The notes under the pieces: model-generated
What the model was told of the DNA's origin: nothing
Database searches by the model: none
The model's input: the letters and a program-made list of their open reading frames with translations, nothing else
NCBI GenBank assembly: GCA_002428485.1
Contig: DIWM01000023.1
Location: 53,924 to 117,923 of the forward strand
DNA from: Deltaproteobacteria bacterium UBA6106
Lineage (GTDB): Bacteria; Desulfobacterota; Syntrophorhabdia; Syntrophorhabdales; Syntrophorhabdaceae
Direction: 5' to 3'
Length of the DNA stretch: 64,000 nucleotides
Made by a program: the position numbers and the translations under genes
Part shown: positions 1-8,698 of the stretch, piece by piece
How the letters are laid out: each line of letters opens with the position of its first letter
Position numbering within the stretch: the first letter of the stretch is position 1

Positions 1-1
1 T

Positions 2-3000
2 GCCGTTGAGTCCATCAGATACAGCCTTTACAACTACGGTCCTCTCGTCATCCTCATGGCTGTTCACGCTGACCTGCTTTATTACGGGTCGGGGGTTTAT
101 GCGCACGTATGGGGAGATCTCGAAGGGTACCACGCTGCCCTTGTCGTCGGATACGATGACGAGGGACAGTACTTTATCGTCAAGGACAGTTGGGGTGAAG
201 ATTGGGGCGAGAAGGGCTACCTCAGGATCGCGTACAGCGAGGTAAACAGTGAAACCATACTCGGATGCCGGACGATCGCGTATAAGAACGACATTCCTGA
301 AGGATTCCCCGTGATCGACGGCATTCTGCGCAATACCGACAGCACGGATAAGGGTGCCGCAGCACGACAGGGAACCGCTGTATTATCTTTCCTGGCAGGC
401 ACTGTCAGGGACCAATCGGGCAACGTGATTGACAACGTGAACATCAAGGTCGGGCAGCGCTCCATCACAACAGACAGCGCCGGGCAATACCGGCTGTCCT
501 CTGTCGCGCCGGGAGAGCATATTATCACCATCGCAAAGAAAGGCTACCTCACCGTCAGCAGGAACATGGCGATCCTCCCCGGGTCTTCGCTGACGGAAGA
601 CTTTGTTCTCGGAGGGGATGCAGACGACAACGCAGAAGAAGGAGGGACGGCCGATGGAGAAAAAAAGAAGGGAAACAAAACGCAAAAACAACCGGGACCG
701 GGAAGGTCAGGATGGATGCTCCTGCAGGGCATGCCAATCACGCCCGGTCAGGCAGAGGCACATTTTTCAGCGAAGAGGACGAAGCGTGCCAAGGGGCAAT
801 CACTCATGACCCCCCTCGCAGCCTCGGGGCCTGCTGAAGCCGGCGCTGAGGTCCTGGAGCTTGCCCGCTCCCTGCGCCACGACCCGAAGCTCATCTATAA
901 TTACGTGAAGCAGCATATTGATTACCTGCCGTACTTCGGATCACTGAAAGGGGCAACGCTCACCTATCTGGACGGCAGCGGCAATGACTTTGATCAGGCA
1001 TCGCTGATGATCGCCCTGCTCAGGGCAAGCGGGTACAGTGCCCGTTACGTTCACGGCACCATGACGCTGAACATCCCGACCGTCAACTGGTGGCTGAGAA
1101 ATACCTATTACGCATATACGCTCGGGAATGGCGGGATCCCCTTCACCACCGACTACCAGACATACTGCACAATAACCAGGGTCTGGGTATCCGCAACCAT
1201 TGACGGCACGGACTACGTCTTCGATCCGGCCCTCAAGGCATATTCAGAAAACTATGGGGGGCATATTAACCTTTCTGTTGATATGAATTACGACTACAAC
1301 GATCTCATGGCGTCGGCCACATCAGGCGCTGTCCTGGGAAGCGATTACGTACAGAACATCAACGAAGGGAACATCAGGTCCAGGCTCACATATTATGTGT
1401 CCAACTATGTTGCCGCACGGCGCGCTGAAGGCGCCAGGCAGGATACCGCGAGCTACCTGGGCAGCTCTTATCGCGCGATCCCGGGCGATCTGACGTCCTA
1501 TTCCACGTCCCTGCCCTATCCTGTCTCTGTAAGCACAACGTGGGACGAGATCCCTCCTGAATACACCGCCACCCTTCGCGTACAGTACAGCGGCATCGAT
1601 CATACGTTTATTGTTCCCGATATCGGCGGGAGGAGGGTCACGATCACCTACGCGGGTGTCGATTACCGGCCTGAGCTGCGCCTCGACGGCATGCTCGTCG
1701 CTTCGGGGGGCGCGACGGCACCAGGCGCCAGCGGCACCGCTACATTCACCATCAATCACGGCACAGCGACGAATAACGGCTACTATGCGTCCCAGGCCGC
1801 AACCTCTTCGTTGAAAAGCGGCGGCACATACGCGGTGATCTCCAATTTTGCGGGCACATCGCGCAGCACCCTTATCCAAAAAAGACTGGAGCAGCTCGAC
1901 AGGTACCTGCTCCAGGGGCTGACCGCTGAGGCCGACAAGGAGAAGGTGCTCGGAGAGACCCTCAACATCATGGGCCTGACCTATTTCGACGAGATCCTGA
2001 TGCAAACAGAATTGACAGGCGCCGGCGTTATCTCCGGAGGCGCCCTCCCCGTAATGTTCCATGCCATAGGCATCATGGGCCAGAAGACAGGGCCTTATAT
2101 TGACGTTGCGGCATGGGCGTGCGCCTTTAATTACGCCTACAATTCCTATAATCAGTATTACAATAATGCCAAAAACATCTACGCCCTTTTTCAAACCGCG
2201 ATGTTCCATGGGAGCGGATTCGAGCACAGCATCCTGGAACAGTTCATGGGTTCCGACAAGCCCGCCGCATCGACGGTAAAGGTTCTGCAATTGGCCAACG
2301 CCGGCGGCCACAAGATATTCCAGGCCGACAGCTCAAATTACCAGGCCGTGAGGCAGCAGCTGAAAGGCTATTCATCGGATGCTCTGGCCGGGATCGATGC
2401 AAAAAAGGACAGCGGGTTCGATGTCTTTGTCCTGCCGGAATACGGGAACCTCACGCTTGGACAGTGGCAGGGGTATGGTTACATGGCGAGGGGCAGTGAC
2501 TGGATCTACGGGATGTATGTAGATGGATACAATGGGGGGATAGGACAGTACGTCCCGATCGATCCCATATACACGGCACAGCAGACAAATATCTGGGTAT
2601 CTGTGGACACCCCGCTGTTTTTCTCGACCTCAGTGCTTTCGAACGTTCCCACGTATCAGTCGCGTGAACCGGTCGATATGGCAAGCGGTGCATATCTTTA
2701 TGATCATACCGACCTGAAGCTTGGCAACGGCGCGCCGATCGGTCTACACCTTTCCCACTCATACAACAGCAACCATCATGCGAGAAAGACCGGATTCGGA
2801 TACGGCTGGACGCACAACTATGACATCAGGCTGAACAGGGGGAGCCACGCCGGGCCCGCCATGGGAAAACGGCAAATCACCGAGTCGGCGCCTTTCGTCG
2901 TGGCCAATTATATCATCAACGACATCATGCGCAAAGAAAGCCACGTGAAGGACTCAGTTATCTCCGCGCTCATCGCCAAGTGGGCGATGGACCAGATCAA

Positions 3001-5824
3001 CGACAACAGCGTCACCGTGCAGGCCGGCAACAAGCATATGGAGTTCATCAGGCTTCCGGACGGCTCCTACAGCGCACCCCCTGGCATCACGACACAGATG
3101 GCAAAGAACCCGGATAACACGTTCAGCCTCATGGAACGTTCCGGCACCCGGACGACCTTCAACGCAGATAAAAGGATATCCGAGATCAAGGACATCGACG
3201 GCAACACGATGACATTCGCATACAACGCCAATAAAGAGCTTTCATCAGTGAGCGATGCCCTGGGCCGTGTCCTGACCTTCTCGTATTCCGGGGGCGCCAT
3301 CAGCTCCGTATCCGATTCAGCAGGTCGGCCTGTCTCCTACACATACGACGCCAACGGCAACATGACCGGCTACACCGATCCCGGAGGAAATGTGTGGAGG
3401 TACGGATACGATGACGGACACCGGATGACACGGCTTACCAACCCGCTTGGCATCATTACTGCTGTCAACGCCTATGACGGCATAGGCAGGGTGAAGACAC
3501 AGACCGTGCCCCGCCAGGGCGGCAAAACCGCAACATACAGCTTCTCCTTCCCCGGGTTCAGAAACCAGGAAGAAGATCCTGCCGGAGGCGTCATCACCTA
3601 TTATTACGACGAACAAGGAAGGGGCTATGCCGACTCGGATCCACTCGGGAATAAAGCCGTAAAGCAATTTGACGGCCAGGATCACATCGTCGGCATAACT
3701 GATCCTCGGTCTTACAAAACTACGTACACGTACGACAACGACCACAACCTGAGGACGATCACCAACCCTCTCGGTGACCGCATGAACCAGTACTATGACA
3801 GCTATTTCCGGCTTACGCAGGTGACCGATCCGCTGGGCTACGGCACCCGGTTCTTCTATGACGCAAAGCATCATCTCACCGGTGTTAAGGACCCTCTCGG
3901 AAATACGACGAGTTCTACCTATCACACAAATGGCCTTGTCAATAACGCTACAGATGCGAGAGGTACAACCACCGTGATTGCCTATGACGTATACGGCAAT
4001 CCTCAGACAACGAAGACCGGCAACCACCATGCTGTCACTTCGACTTACGACAGCATAAGCAGGATGACCGCTTTCATTGACCAGGCAGGCTCGACCACCA
4101 CCTTCGCCTATGACAAAAGAGGGCTCCTTATTGGCAGAACCGACCCGACGGGAAAAACCGTCAACTTCGATTACGACAGCGCCGGGAGAATGATAGCAAA
4201 AAGGGACCGCAACGGCCACGTTACAACATACGCCTACACGCCCACAGACAAGATCGAGGTGATCGCCTACCAGGACGGCTCCCGCGTGCGCTTTGCCTAT
4301 GACCTGCTCGACAACCTCATCTCAATGGAGGATGCGACGGGCACGACATATTATACCTACGACGCAGCAAGCAGGCTCATCTCCATGACCGATCCACGGG
4401 GGTTCGTGATCTCCTACGGCTATGATGAGGCGGGCAATATAACAGAGATCACCTATCCCGGGAACAGGAAGGCGCTCTATTTCTACGATGCCGCAAACCG
4501 GCTCGCAACGGTCAAGTGGCAGGATCGGACCGCGCAGTATTCCTATGACGTGGTGGGGCGCCCGGTCGGCCTCATTCATTTCAACGGGTCAACGACCGAA
4601 TACGGGTATGACAGGGCCGGCAGGCTGACTACGCTCAACAACTACAAGCCGGACTCCGGCGATCCTCTCACGCGCACCATCTCGCGGTATGCATTCACCC
4701 TCGATGCCAACGGCAACCGTACCGGCGTCATACAGGAAGAACCTTATCAGACAGCGCTCTCTCAAGAAGACATCTCCTATACATACGATCCCCGGAACAA
4801 TCGCCTCCAGGCCGCAGGGGGAGACGGCTTCGCCTACGATGATGAAGGGCGGTTGACAAACGGCTACGACGCCACGTATGCTTTTGATGATGAGCACCGG
4901 CTTACAGAGATCGGCAATGATGTACGGTTCATTTATGACGGCAGGGGCAACAGGATCGAGGCTACAAGGGATGGCATCGTTACCCGCTATATCTACGATG
5001 CCAATGGGAATCTCCTGGCTGAGGCGGACGGAGAGAACAGGATCACGCGGTACTACATCTACGGCAGAGGGCTCATTGCGATGACGACCCCCGACGACAG
5101 GACCTACTGCTACCACTACAACGCCACCGGCTCCACCATCGCCCTCACCGATGATGCGGGGGCGATTGTGAACTCTTACGCCTACGACCCCTTCGGGAAG
5201 ATAACGAACCGGCAGGAGCAGGTGCAGCAGCCGTTCACCTTCGTGGGTCAACACGGCGTCATGCAGGAACCCAACGGGTTCTGCTACATGAGGGCACGGT
5301 ACTACGATCCCCAGGTGGGAAGGTTCATAAGCGAAGACCCTATAGGACTCGCTGGCGGGGACGTGAACCTGTATGCATACGTGGGGAATAATCCGGTGAA
5401 CTACATTGATCCGGAGGGGCTAATCGCCCCCGCAATAGCTGCAGCTTTGTACTTTGGGGGAGCAAAAACATTGGCAGTTGGTATAGCAGCAGCTGTCACA
5501 AAAGGGTCGGCTATAATTGCCGGCCTGTTCAGCGGAAACAACTATTCCCGGACACAGGCCGATATCAATCAGGCAATTTATACTGCTGCGGCAATTGCCG
5601 GGGGACAGGTAGCAGCATTGGGGGTAACAGCAGGGGGAATTGCTGCGATAGGGCCTGCGACCACATTGGTTCTATCAAGGCCGGATGTTATAACCGATTT
5701 TGTGCAGGGGCTTATTCCGGGGTCTCCTCCAGCTACTGTTGCAGGGTATGGCGGAGGATTAACTTCTTGGGCATATGGTGCAATAAGTAAAATGACAGCA
5801 AATAATTCAAACCCAAAACCCTGA
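2..5824 (+). CDS. RHS/YD-repeat giant protein with papain-like remnant (5' end outside window)
   Basis: The open frame enters from beyond the left edge, so the N-terminus is missing; 1,940 codons are visible and the first ATG in view (56) is probably internal. Numbered from that ATG: the C-terminal half of a papain-like C1A peptidase (1-75; His26 in GYHAALVVGYDD, then KDSWG where the family has KNSWG); a carboxypeptidase-regulatory-like beta domain (~113-188); a transglutaminase-like fold (~265-350) lacking the usual Cys (GNDFDQASL); then an RHS shell from ~870 with many YD repeats, closing with DPQVGRFISEDPIGL and YIDPEGL (~1750-1788). The last ~134 residues are an Ala/Gly-rich variable tip with hydrophobic stretches that I do not recognise as a toxin family. 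RHS proteins are typically exported polymorphic toxins or large surface proteins; the toxin role here is inference. Confidence 0.9.
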   Translation, partial: AVESIRYSLYNYGPLVILMAVHADLLYYGSGVYAHVWGDLEGYHAALVVGYDDEGQYFIVKDSWGEDWGEKGYLRIAYSEVNSETILGCRTIAYKNDIPEGFPVIDGILRNTDSTDKGAAARQGTAVLSFLAGTVRDQSGNVIDNVNIKVGQRSITTDSAGQYRLSSVAPGEHIITIAKKGYLTVSRNMAILPGSSLTEDFVLGGDADDNAEEGGTADGEKKKGNKTQKQPGPGRSGWMLLQGMPITPGQAEAHFSAKRTKRAKGQSLMTPLAASGPAEAGAEVLELARSLRHDPKLIYNYVKQHIDYLPYFGSLKGATLTYLDGSGNDFDQASLMIALLRASGYSARYVHGTMTLNIPTVNWWLRNTYYAYTLGNGGIPFTTDYQTYCTITRVWVSATIDGTDYVFDPALKAYSENYGGHINLSVDMNYDYNDLMASATSGAVLGSDYVQNINEGNIRSRLTYYVSNYVAARRAEGARQDTASYLGSSYRAIPGDLTSYSTSLPYPVSVSTTWDEIPPEYTATLRVQYSGIDHTFIVPDIGGRRVTITYAGVDYRPELRLDGMLVASGGATAPGASGTATFTINHGTATNNGYYASQAATSSLKSGGTYAVISNFAGTSRSTLIQKRLEQLDRYLLQGLTAEADKEKVLGETLNIMGLTYFDEILMQTELTGAGVISGGALPVMFHAIGIMGQKTGPYIDVAAWACAFNYAYNSYNQYYNNAKNIYALFQTAMFHGSGFEHSILEQFMGSDKPAASTVKVLQLANAGGHKIFQADSSNYQAVRQQLKGYSSDALAGIDAKKDSGFDVFVLPEYGNLTLGQWQGYGYMARGSDWIYGMYVDGYNGGIGQYVPIDPIYTAQQTNIWVSVDTPLFFSTSVLSNVPTYQSREPVDMASGAYLYDHTDLKLGNGAPIGLHLSHSYNSNHHARKTGFGYGWTHNYDIRLNRGSHAGPAMGKRQITESAPFVVANYIINDIMRKESHVKDSVISALIAKWAMDQINDNSVTVQAGNKHMEFIRLPDGSYSAPPGITTQMAKNPDNTFSLMERSGTRTTFNADKRISEIKDIDGNTMTFAYNANKELSSVSDALGRVLTFSYSGGAISSVSDSAGRPVSYTYDANGNMTGYTDPGGNVWRYGYDDGHRMTRLTNPLGIITAVNAYDGIGRVKTQTVPRQGGKTATYSFSFPGFRNQEEDPAGGVITYYYDEQGRGYADSDPLGNKAVKQFDGQDHIVGITDPRSYKTTYTYDNDHNLRTITNPLGDRMNQYYDSYFRLTQVTDPLGYGTRFFYDAKHHLTGVKDPLGNTTSSTYHTNGLVNNATDARGTTTVIAYDVYGNPQTTKTGNHHAVTSTYDSISRMTAFIDQAGSTTTFAYDKRGLLIGRTDPTGKTVNFDYDSAGRMIAKRDRNGHVTTYAYTPTDKIEVIAYQDGSRVRFAYDLLDNLISMEDATGTTYYTYDAASRLISMTDPRGFVISYGYDEAGNITEITYPGNRKALYFYDAANRLATVKWQDRTAQYSYDVVGRPVGLIHFNGSTTEYGYDRAGRLTTLNNYKPDSGDPLTRTISRYAFTLDANGNRTGVIQEEPYQTALSQEDISYTYDPRNNRLQAAGGDGFAYDDEGRLTNGYDATYAFDDEHRLTEIGNDVRFIYDGRGNRIEATRDGIVTRYIYDANGNLLAEADGENRITRYYIYGRGLIAMTTPDDRTYCYHYNATGSTIALTDDAGAIVNSYAYDPFGKITNRQEQVQQPFTFVGQHGVMQEPNGFCYMRARYYDPQVGRFISEDPIGLAGGDVNLYAYVGNNPVNYIDPEGLIAPAIAAALYFGGAKTLAVGIAAAVTKGSAIIAGLFSGNNYSRTQADINQAIYTAAAIAGGQVAALGVTAGGIAAIGPATTLVLSRPDVITDFVQGLIPGSPPATVAGYGGGLTSWAYGAISKMTANNSNPKP

Positions 5825-5837
5825 AAGGAAAATAGGA

Positions 5838-6038
5838 ATGATTTATCTTGGCATTTGTATAATTATAGTCGGGTTAGGGCTCGTCTTTCAATCGACACTT
5901 TACAGCCCCATTTACGGACATTCTATCAATTTTACCGGCTATAACATCCCTTTCGGCTCTGTATGTATCCTCTTCGGTATCCTCTTTATCTGGTCGGAGA
6001 TAAGAAAAAAAATAAGGAAAACGAAAGAAAAGAAATAG
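5838..6038 (+). CDS. Small two-helix membrane protein, possible RHS immunity protein
   Basis: This 66-residue protein starts 13 bases after the RHS stop codon, with a purine-rich AGGAAAATAGGA leader just before the ATG. It has two hydrophobic segments (about residues 2-18 and 36-52) and a very basic tail (EIRKKIRKTKEKK), which predicts an inner-membrane protein with a cytoplasmic C-terminus. The DNA is visibly more AT-rich than the RHS core, as is common for the variable tip/immunity end of polymorphic-toxin loci. I do not recognise its family. Position next to the variable RHS tip suggests an immunity function; a simple hypothetical membrane protein is the alternative. Confidence 0.6.
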   Translation: MIYLGICIIIVGLGLVFQSTLYSPIYGHSINFTGYNIPFGSVCILFGILFIWSEIRKKIRKTKEKK

Positions 6039-6125
6039 CTGTCATGATAAAAGATCACATCAATGGACACAACTAGGGCGGAAGGGGACGTTCTTAAGAA
6101 ATTAAATAATTATCTATGCCTCGTC

Positions 6126-6162
6126 GGCGGAAGGGGACGTTCTTAAGAAATTAAATAATTAT
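6126..6162 (+). repeat. Second direct copy of the RAYT-associated repeat
   Basis: This copy has the same GGGGACGTTCTTAAGAAA core and the AT-rich continuation, but unlike copies 1 and 3 it then diverges (ATTTCCTGTTCG) instead of running into the transposase start. Spacing of the three cores is about 51 and 64 bases. Confidence 0.85.
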
Positions 6163-6231
6163 TTCCTGTTCGTCACATTTTTCTGCACATAGGGCGGAAG
6201 GGGACGTTCTTAAGAAATTAAATAACTATCT

Positions 6232-7230
6232 ATGCCTCGTCGTGCACGTCTTCATTCAGCTGGAATGATCTATCACGTTATAGTCAGGGGAATTGAGAAG
6301 AAGCCAATCTTCGTCAATAACCGTGACCGAAAAGATTTTTTTGAACGCTGCTCTGAACTTCTCCCCGAAACAAAGATATCCTGTTACGCTTGGGCATTCA
6401 TGCCCAATCATGTCCATATGCTCCTTCGTACCGGCGATGTTTCACTTTCCACGTTCATGGCACGCCTTCTCACCGGTTATGCTACCAGCTTCAACCGCAG
6501 ACACAAACGCGCCGGGCATCTTTTCCAAAACCGTTATCGTTCCATCATTTGCCAGGAAGAACCATACTTGAAAGAATTGGTCCGATATATACACCTCAAT
6601 CCATTGCGGGCAGGGATTGTTCCCGATTTTGAATCCCTTGCAAGATTTCCTTGGTGCGGCCATTCGGTCCTTCTCGATAACATAAGATGTACATGGCAGG
6701 ATAGGGATTGCATCCTCTCTTTTTTTGGTACGAATGCATCAAAGGCTAAAACATCGTACCTTGAGTTCGTAAGGTCCGGCAGCAACCAAGGCAGGAAACC
6801 TGAACTGGTAGGCGGGGGATTAATACGAAGTCTCGGTGGTTGGGAAGAAGTGAAAAGATGCAGACCTCAAGGTCTTATGAAAGGCGATGAACGCATTCTC
6901 GGGGATACATCCTTTGTCATGAGTGTGCTTGCGAAGGCAGAGGAAAATATGACCAGGCGCTACGCGATAAAGCAGTCAGGTCTTGATATCGCTACGATAG
7001 AGAAACGGATTTGCGATATTTGTGATATTACCCTGGAAAATCTTTATTGTCGGGGAAGATACAAAAGGCTGGTTGAGGCGAGGAGCATATTTTGCTTTTG
7101 GGCGGTGCAAGAGCTGGAGGTAACAATGAAGGATCTTGCAGTACGTTTTGCCATTACAGAAACAGCTGTCAGTTATGCTGTGAGAAGGGGACAGAATATC
7201 GTCCAGAAAAGAGGGCTAAGGCTTTTCTGA
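6232..7230 (+). CDS. REP-associated tyrosine transposase (RAYT, Y1/HUH) with DnaA-like C-terminus
   Basis: This 332-residue protein has the single-strand-DNA HUH transposase fold. The histidine pair is in MPNHVHMLL (His60, His62) and the probable nucleophile is Tyr119 in RYIHLNPLRAG. The N-terminal PRRARL and YHVIVRG motifs are typical of RAYTs. The C-terminal third (from about residue 245) resembles a DnaA-type helix-turn-helix (ATIEKRICDI, VRFAITETAVSYAVRRG), a common second domain in long RAYTs. Such enzymes nick and move REP-like hairpins; the flanking copies here are the likely substrate. All key residues are present and the frame is intact, so it may be active. The start codon lies inside repeat copy 3. 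Confidence 0.92.
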   Translation: MPRRARLHSAGMIYHVIVRGIEKKPIFVNNRDRKDFFERCSELLPETKISCYAWAFMPNHVHMLLRTGDVSLSTFMARLLTGYATSFNRRHKRAGHLFQNRYRSIICQEEPYLKELVRYIHLNPLRAGIVPDFESLARFPWCGHSVLLDNIRCTWQDRDCILSFFGTNASKAKTSYLEFVRSGSNQGRKPELVGGGLIRSLGGWEEVKRCRPQGLMKGDERILGDTSFVMSVLAKAEENMTRRYAIKQSGLDIATIEKRICDICDITLENLYCRGRYKRLVEARSIFCFWAVQELEVTMKDLAVRFAITETAVSYAVRRGQNIVQKRGLRLF

Positions 7231-7306
7231 AAAAAGTTACTTAATTTCTTAAGAACGTCCCCTTTGTGTTTGTGGCGTGATATTAAACCAACAAAAAGGA
7301 GAAAAA

Positions 7307-8476
7307 ATGGAAAGAAGAAAAATGAATTGCACATTCATCGCATGGTTGTTCGCTGCATCTATTCTTATCGGTACCGGCTTCATTGCTGTCCCCTCTTTCG
7401 CCGAAACGGTCTTTTATACCTACGATGATCTGAACCGGCTGACAGTCATGGGAACCCCTGATGCAGGCACGAACAAATATGAATACGACGAGGTCAGCAA
7501 CCGTCTGTCGAAGACGTTTGCCATAAGCACATGCGTCCCGGTCTGCCCTGCCGGATTTACTCCGGAGGGCGGCATATGTCACCAGCCCGCAGGCTGTCCC
7601 GGGGGCACGTTGAACACGCAATACGACATATGTTCCCATGATATCCTGTTCGGCTGTCCTGCCGGATATACCTATGTTTCGGAACGGTCCCGCTGCGAGT
7701 CCACACCATTCTGTTCCGCAGGATCATATGATGCCACACGCAACCGCTGCCACAAGCAGATCAACAAGAGCTGCCCGGACGGTTATGTCTATACGGCCGC
7801 ACGGGATCGCTGTGAACGCGCCCCATCATGTCCATCGGGCGGGTCATACTTGGCGGCGAACAACCGCTGCGAGTCTGCCTGCACATATTCCTATACCTGC
7901 GGCTGGACAGAGGGGGGAGGCGGCGGGTGGAGCTCCGGTCAATACGGCGATTATGATACCTGCGCAAACAACTGTTCACAGACGACCGCGTGCACATCAG
8001 GGATTGATCCCGCGTCAGGAATAGAGGTGTATACCTGCCCGTATGGCGCAGATCACGCATGCGACGCAAGCCACAATTGCACCCGTACCGGCGCGTGCAG
8101 CCTCAATACCTCCTGCAGCTGCCCTCCCGGTTACACGTTGAAAGGGACAACCTGTACTGCTCGCGCGACATGTTCGAATGGCAATCTTGACAGCGATAGC
8201 GATGTCTGTTATCGGTCGTATATCCCTTCGTGCGACCTGGGGTGGACGTTCGCCTTTATTGGTGTCGAGGTGTGTTATCAGAACGCATCGTGCCTGTTCG
8301 GCGGGGCCTTCAGTGCTTCATATGACGTCTGCCATGTGGGCAGCACAACAGGATGCAACAGCGGCTACACCTGGGATCCCGGCATTGCTCGCTGCTGTAT
8401 GCCCCCTCAATGCCCTACCGGCTCCTACAGCACGACAAACGACCGCTGCGAAACTGCCCCGCTCCCCTGTCCTTAA
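7307..8476 (+). CDS. Secreted Cys-rich protein with one YD repeat
   Basis: The ATG at 7307 follows an AAAAGGAG ribosome-binding site and is preferred to an in-frame GTG at 7277. Residues about 1-33 form a signal peptide (hydrophobic IAWLFAASILIGTGFIAV, then SFAE). A single YD/RHS-like stretch follows (YTYDDLNRL, YEYDEVSNRLSK). The rest, about 300 residues, is a Cys-rich array of irregular units of the type C..G..Y....RC, reminiscent of disulfide-rich extracellular repeats. It ends cleanly at 8476. The YD segment links it to the RHS gene on the other side of the transposase; it may be a decayed or orphan RHS-associated surface protein. I do not recognise a precise family. Confidence 0.75.
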   Translation: MERRKMNCTFIAWLFAASILIGTGFIAVPSFAETVFYTYDDLNRLTVMGTPDAGTNKYEYDEVSNRLSKTFAISTCVPVCPAGFTPEGGICHQPAGCPGGTLNTQYDICSHDILFGCPAGYTYVSERSRCESTPFCSAGSYDATRNRCHKQINKSCPDGYVYTAARDRCERAPSCPSGGSYLAANNRCESACTYSYTCGWTEGGGGGWSSGQYGDYDTCANNCSQTTACTSGIDPASGIEVYTCPYGADHACDASHNCTRTGACSLNTSCSCPPGYTLKGTTCTARATCSNGNLDSDSDVCYRSYIPSCDLGWTFAFIGVEVCYQNASCLFGGAFSASYDVCHVGSTTGCNSGYTWDPGIARCCMPPQCPTGSYSTTNDRCETAPLPCP

Positions 8477-8497
8477 TGCCGCTTGAAGCAGAGAACC

Positions 8498-8687
8498 GGT
8501 TCATAGCTGATAGCTCATGGCAGACGCAAGCACGAAGTCCTAATATCTAAATCCGAAACAATATCAAATTCCGAATATCAAATGTTCCAAGAAGATTCGA
8601 GCATGTTTTGAATTTAGAACATTCGAATTTGTTTAGTGCTTCGATATTAGGATTTAGCATTTACCATGAGCCATGAACTATGAGCCG
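8498..8687. repeat. Palindromic heptamer-flanked intergenic element, copy 1
   Basis: The left end carries GCTSATR heptamers (8498-8521) and the right end the inverted heptamers (8662-8687). Between them lies an AT-rich core whose halves are imperfect inverted copies (AATATCAAATGTTCC against the complement of ACATTCGAATTTG). It fills the whole gap between two convergent genes. No T-tract hairpin typical of a terminator was seen. Confidence 0.85.
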
Positions 8688-8698
8688 TCTTTCATCAT

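Larger units (their letters stand above)
6074..7264 (+). mobile_element. REP/RAYT unit: transposase gene bracketed by its own repeats
   Basis: Three direct copies of a repeat with the core AAGGGGACGTTCTTAAGAAA lie at 6074-6126, 6126-6162 and 6190-6242, and one inverted copy at 7236-7264 follows the transposase stop. Each core contains the perfect 10-bp palindrome TTCTTAAGAA. Copies 1 and 3 agree over 53 bases with one mismatch, and both include the start codon and first codons of the transposase, so copy 1 carries a stub of the gene. This layout matches REP-associated tyrosine transposases with their cognate repeats. It sits between two YD-repeat-containing genes. Confidence 0.85.

Noticed and set aside
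1322..2311. Long open frame on the minus strand within the RHS gene
   Set aside because: It is opposite strongly supported RHS coding sequence, has no recognisable motif and unusual composition.
3317..4219. 300-codon minus-strand frame within YD repeats
   Set aside because: Repetitive Val/Gly-rich translation mirrors the YD-repeat DNA on the other strand; no start signal or domain.
6074..6242. Spaced direct repeats resembling a CRISPR array
   Set aside because: Only three copies at uneven spacing, each with an internal palindrome, and an inverted fourth copy after the transposase; no cas genes. This is a RAYT/REP arrangement.
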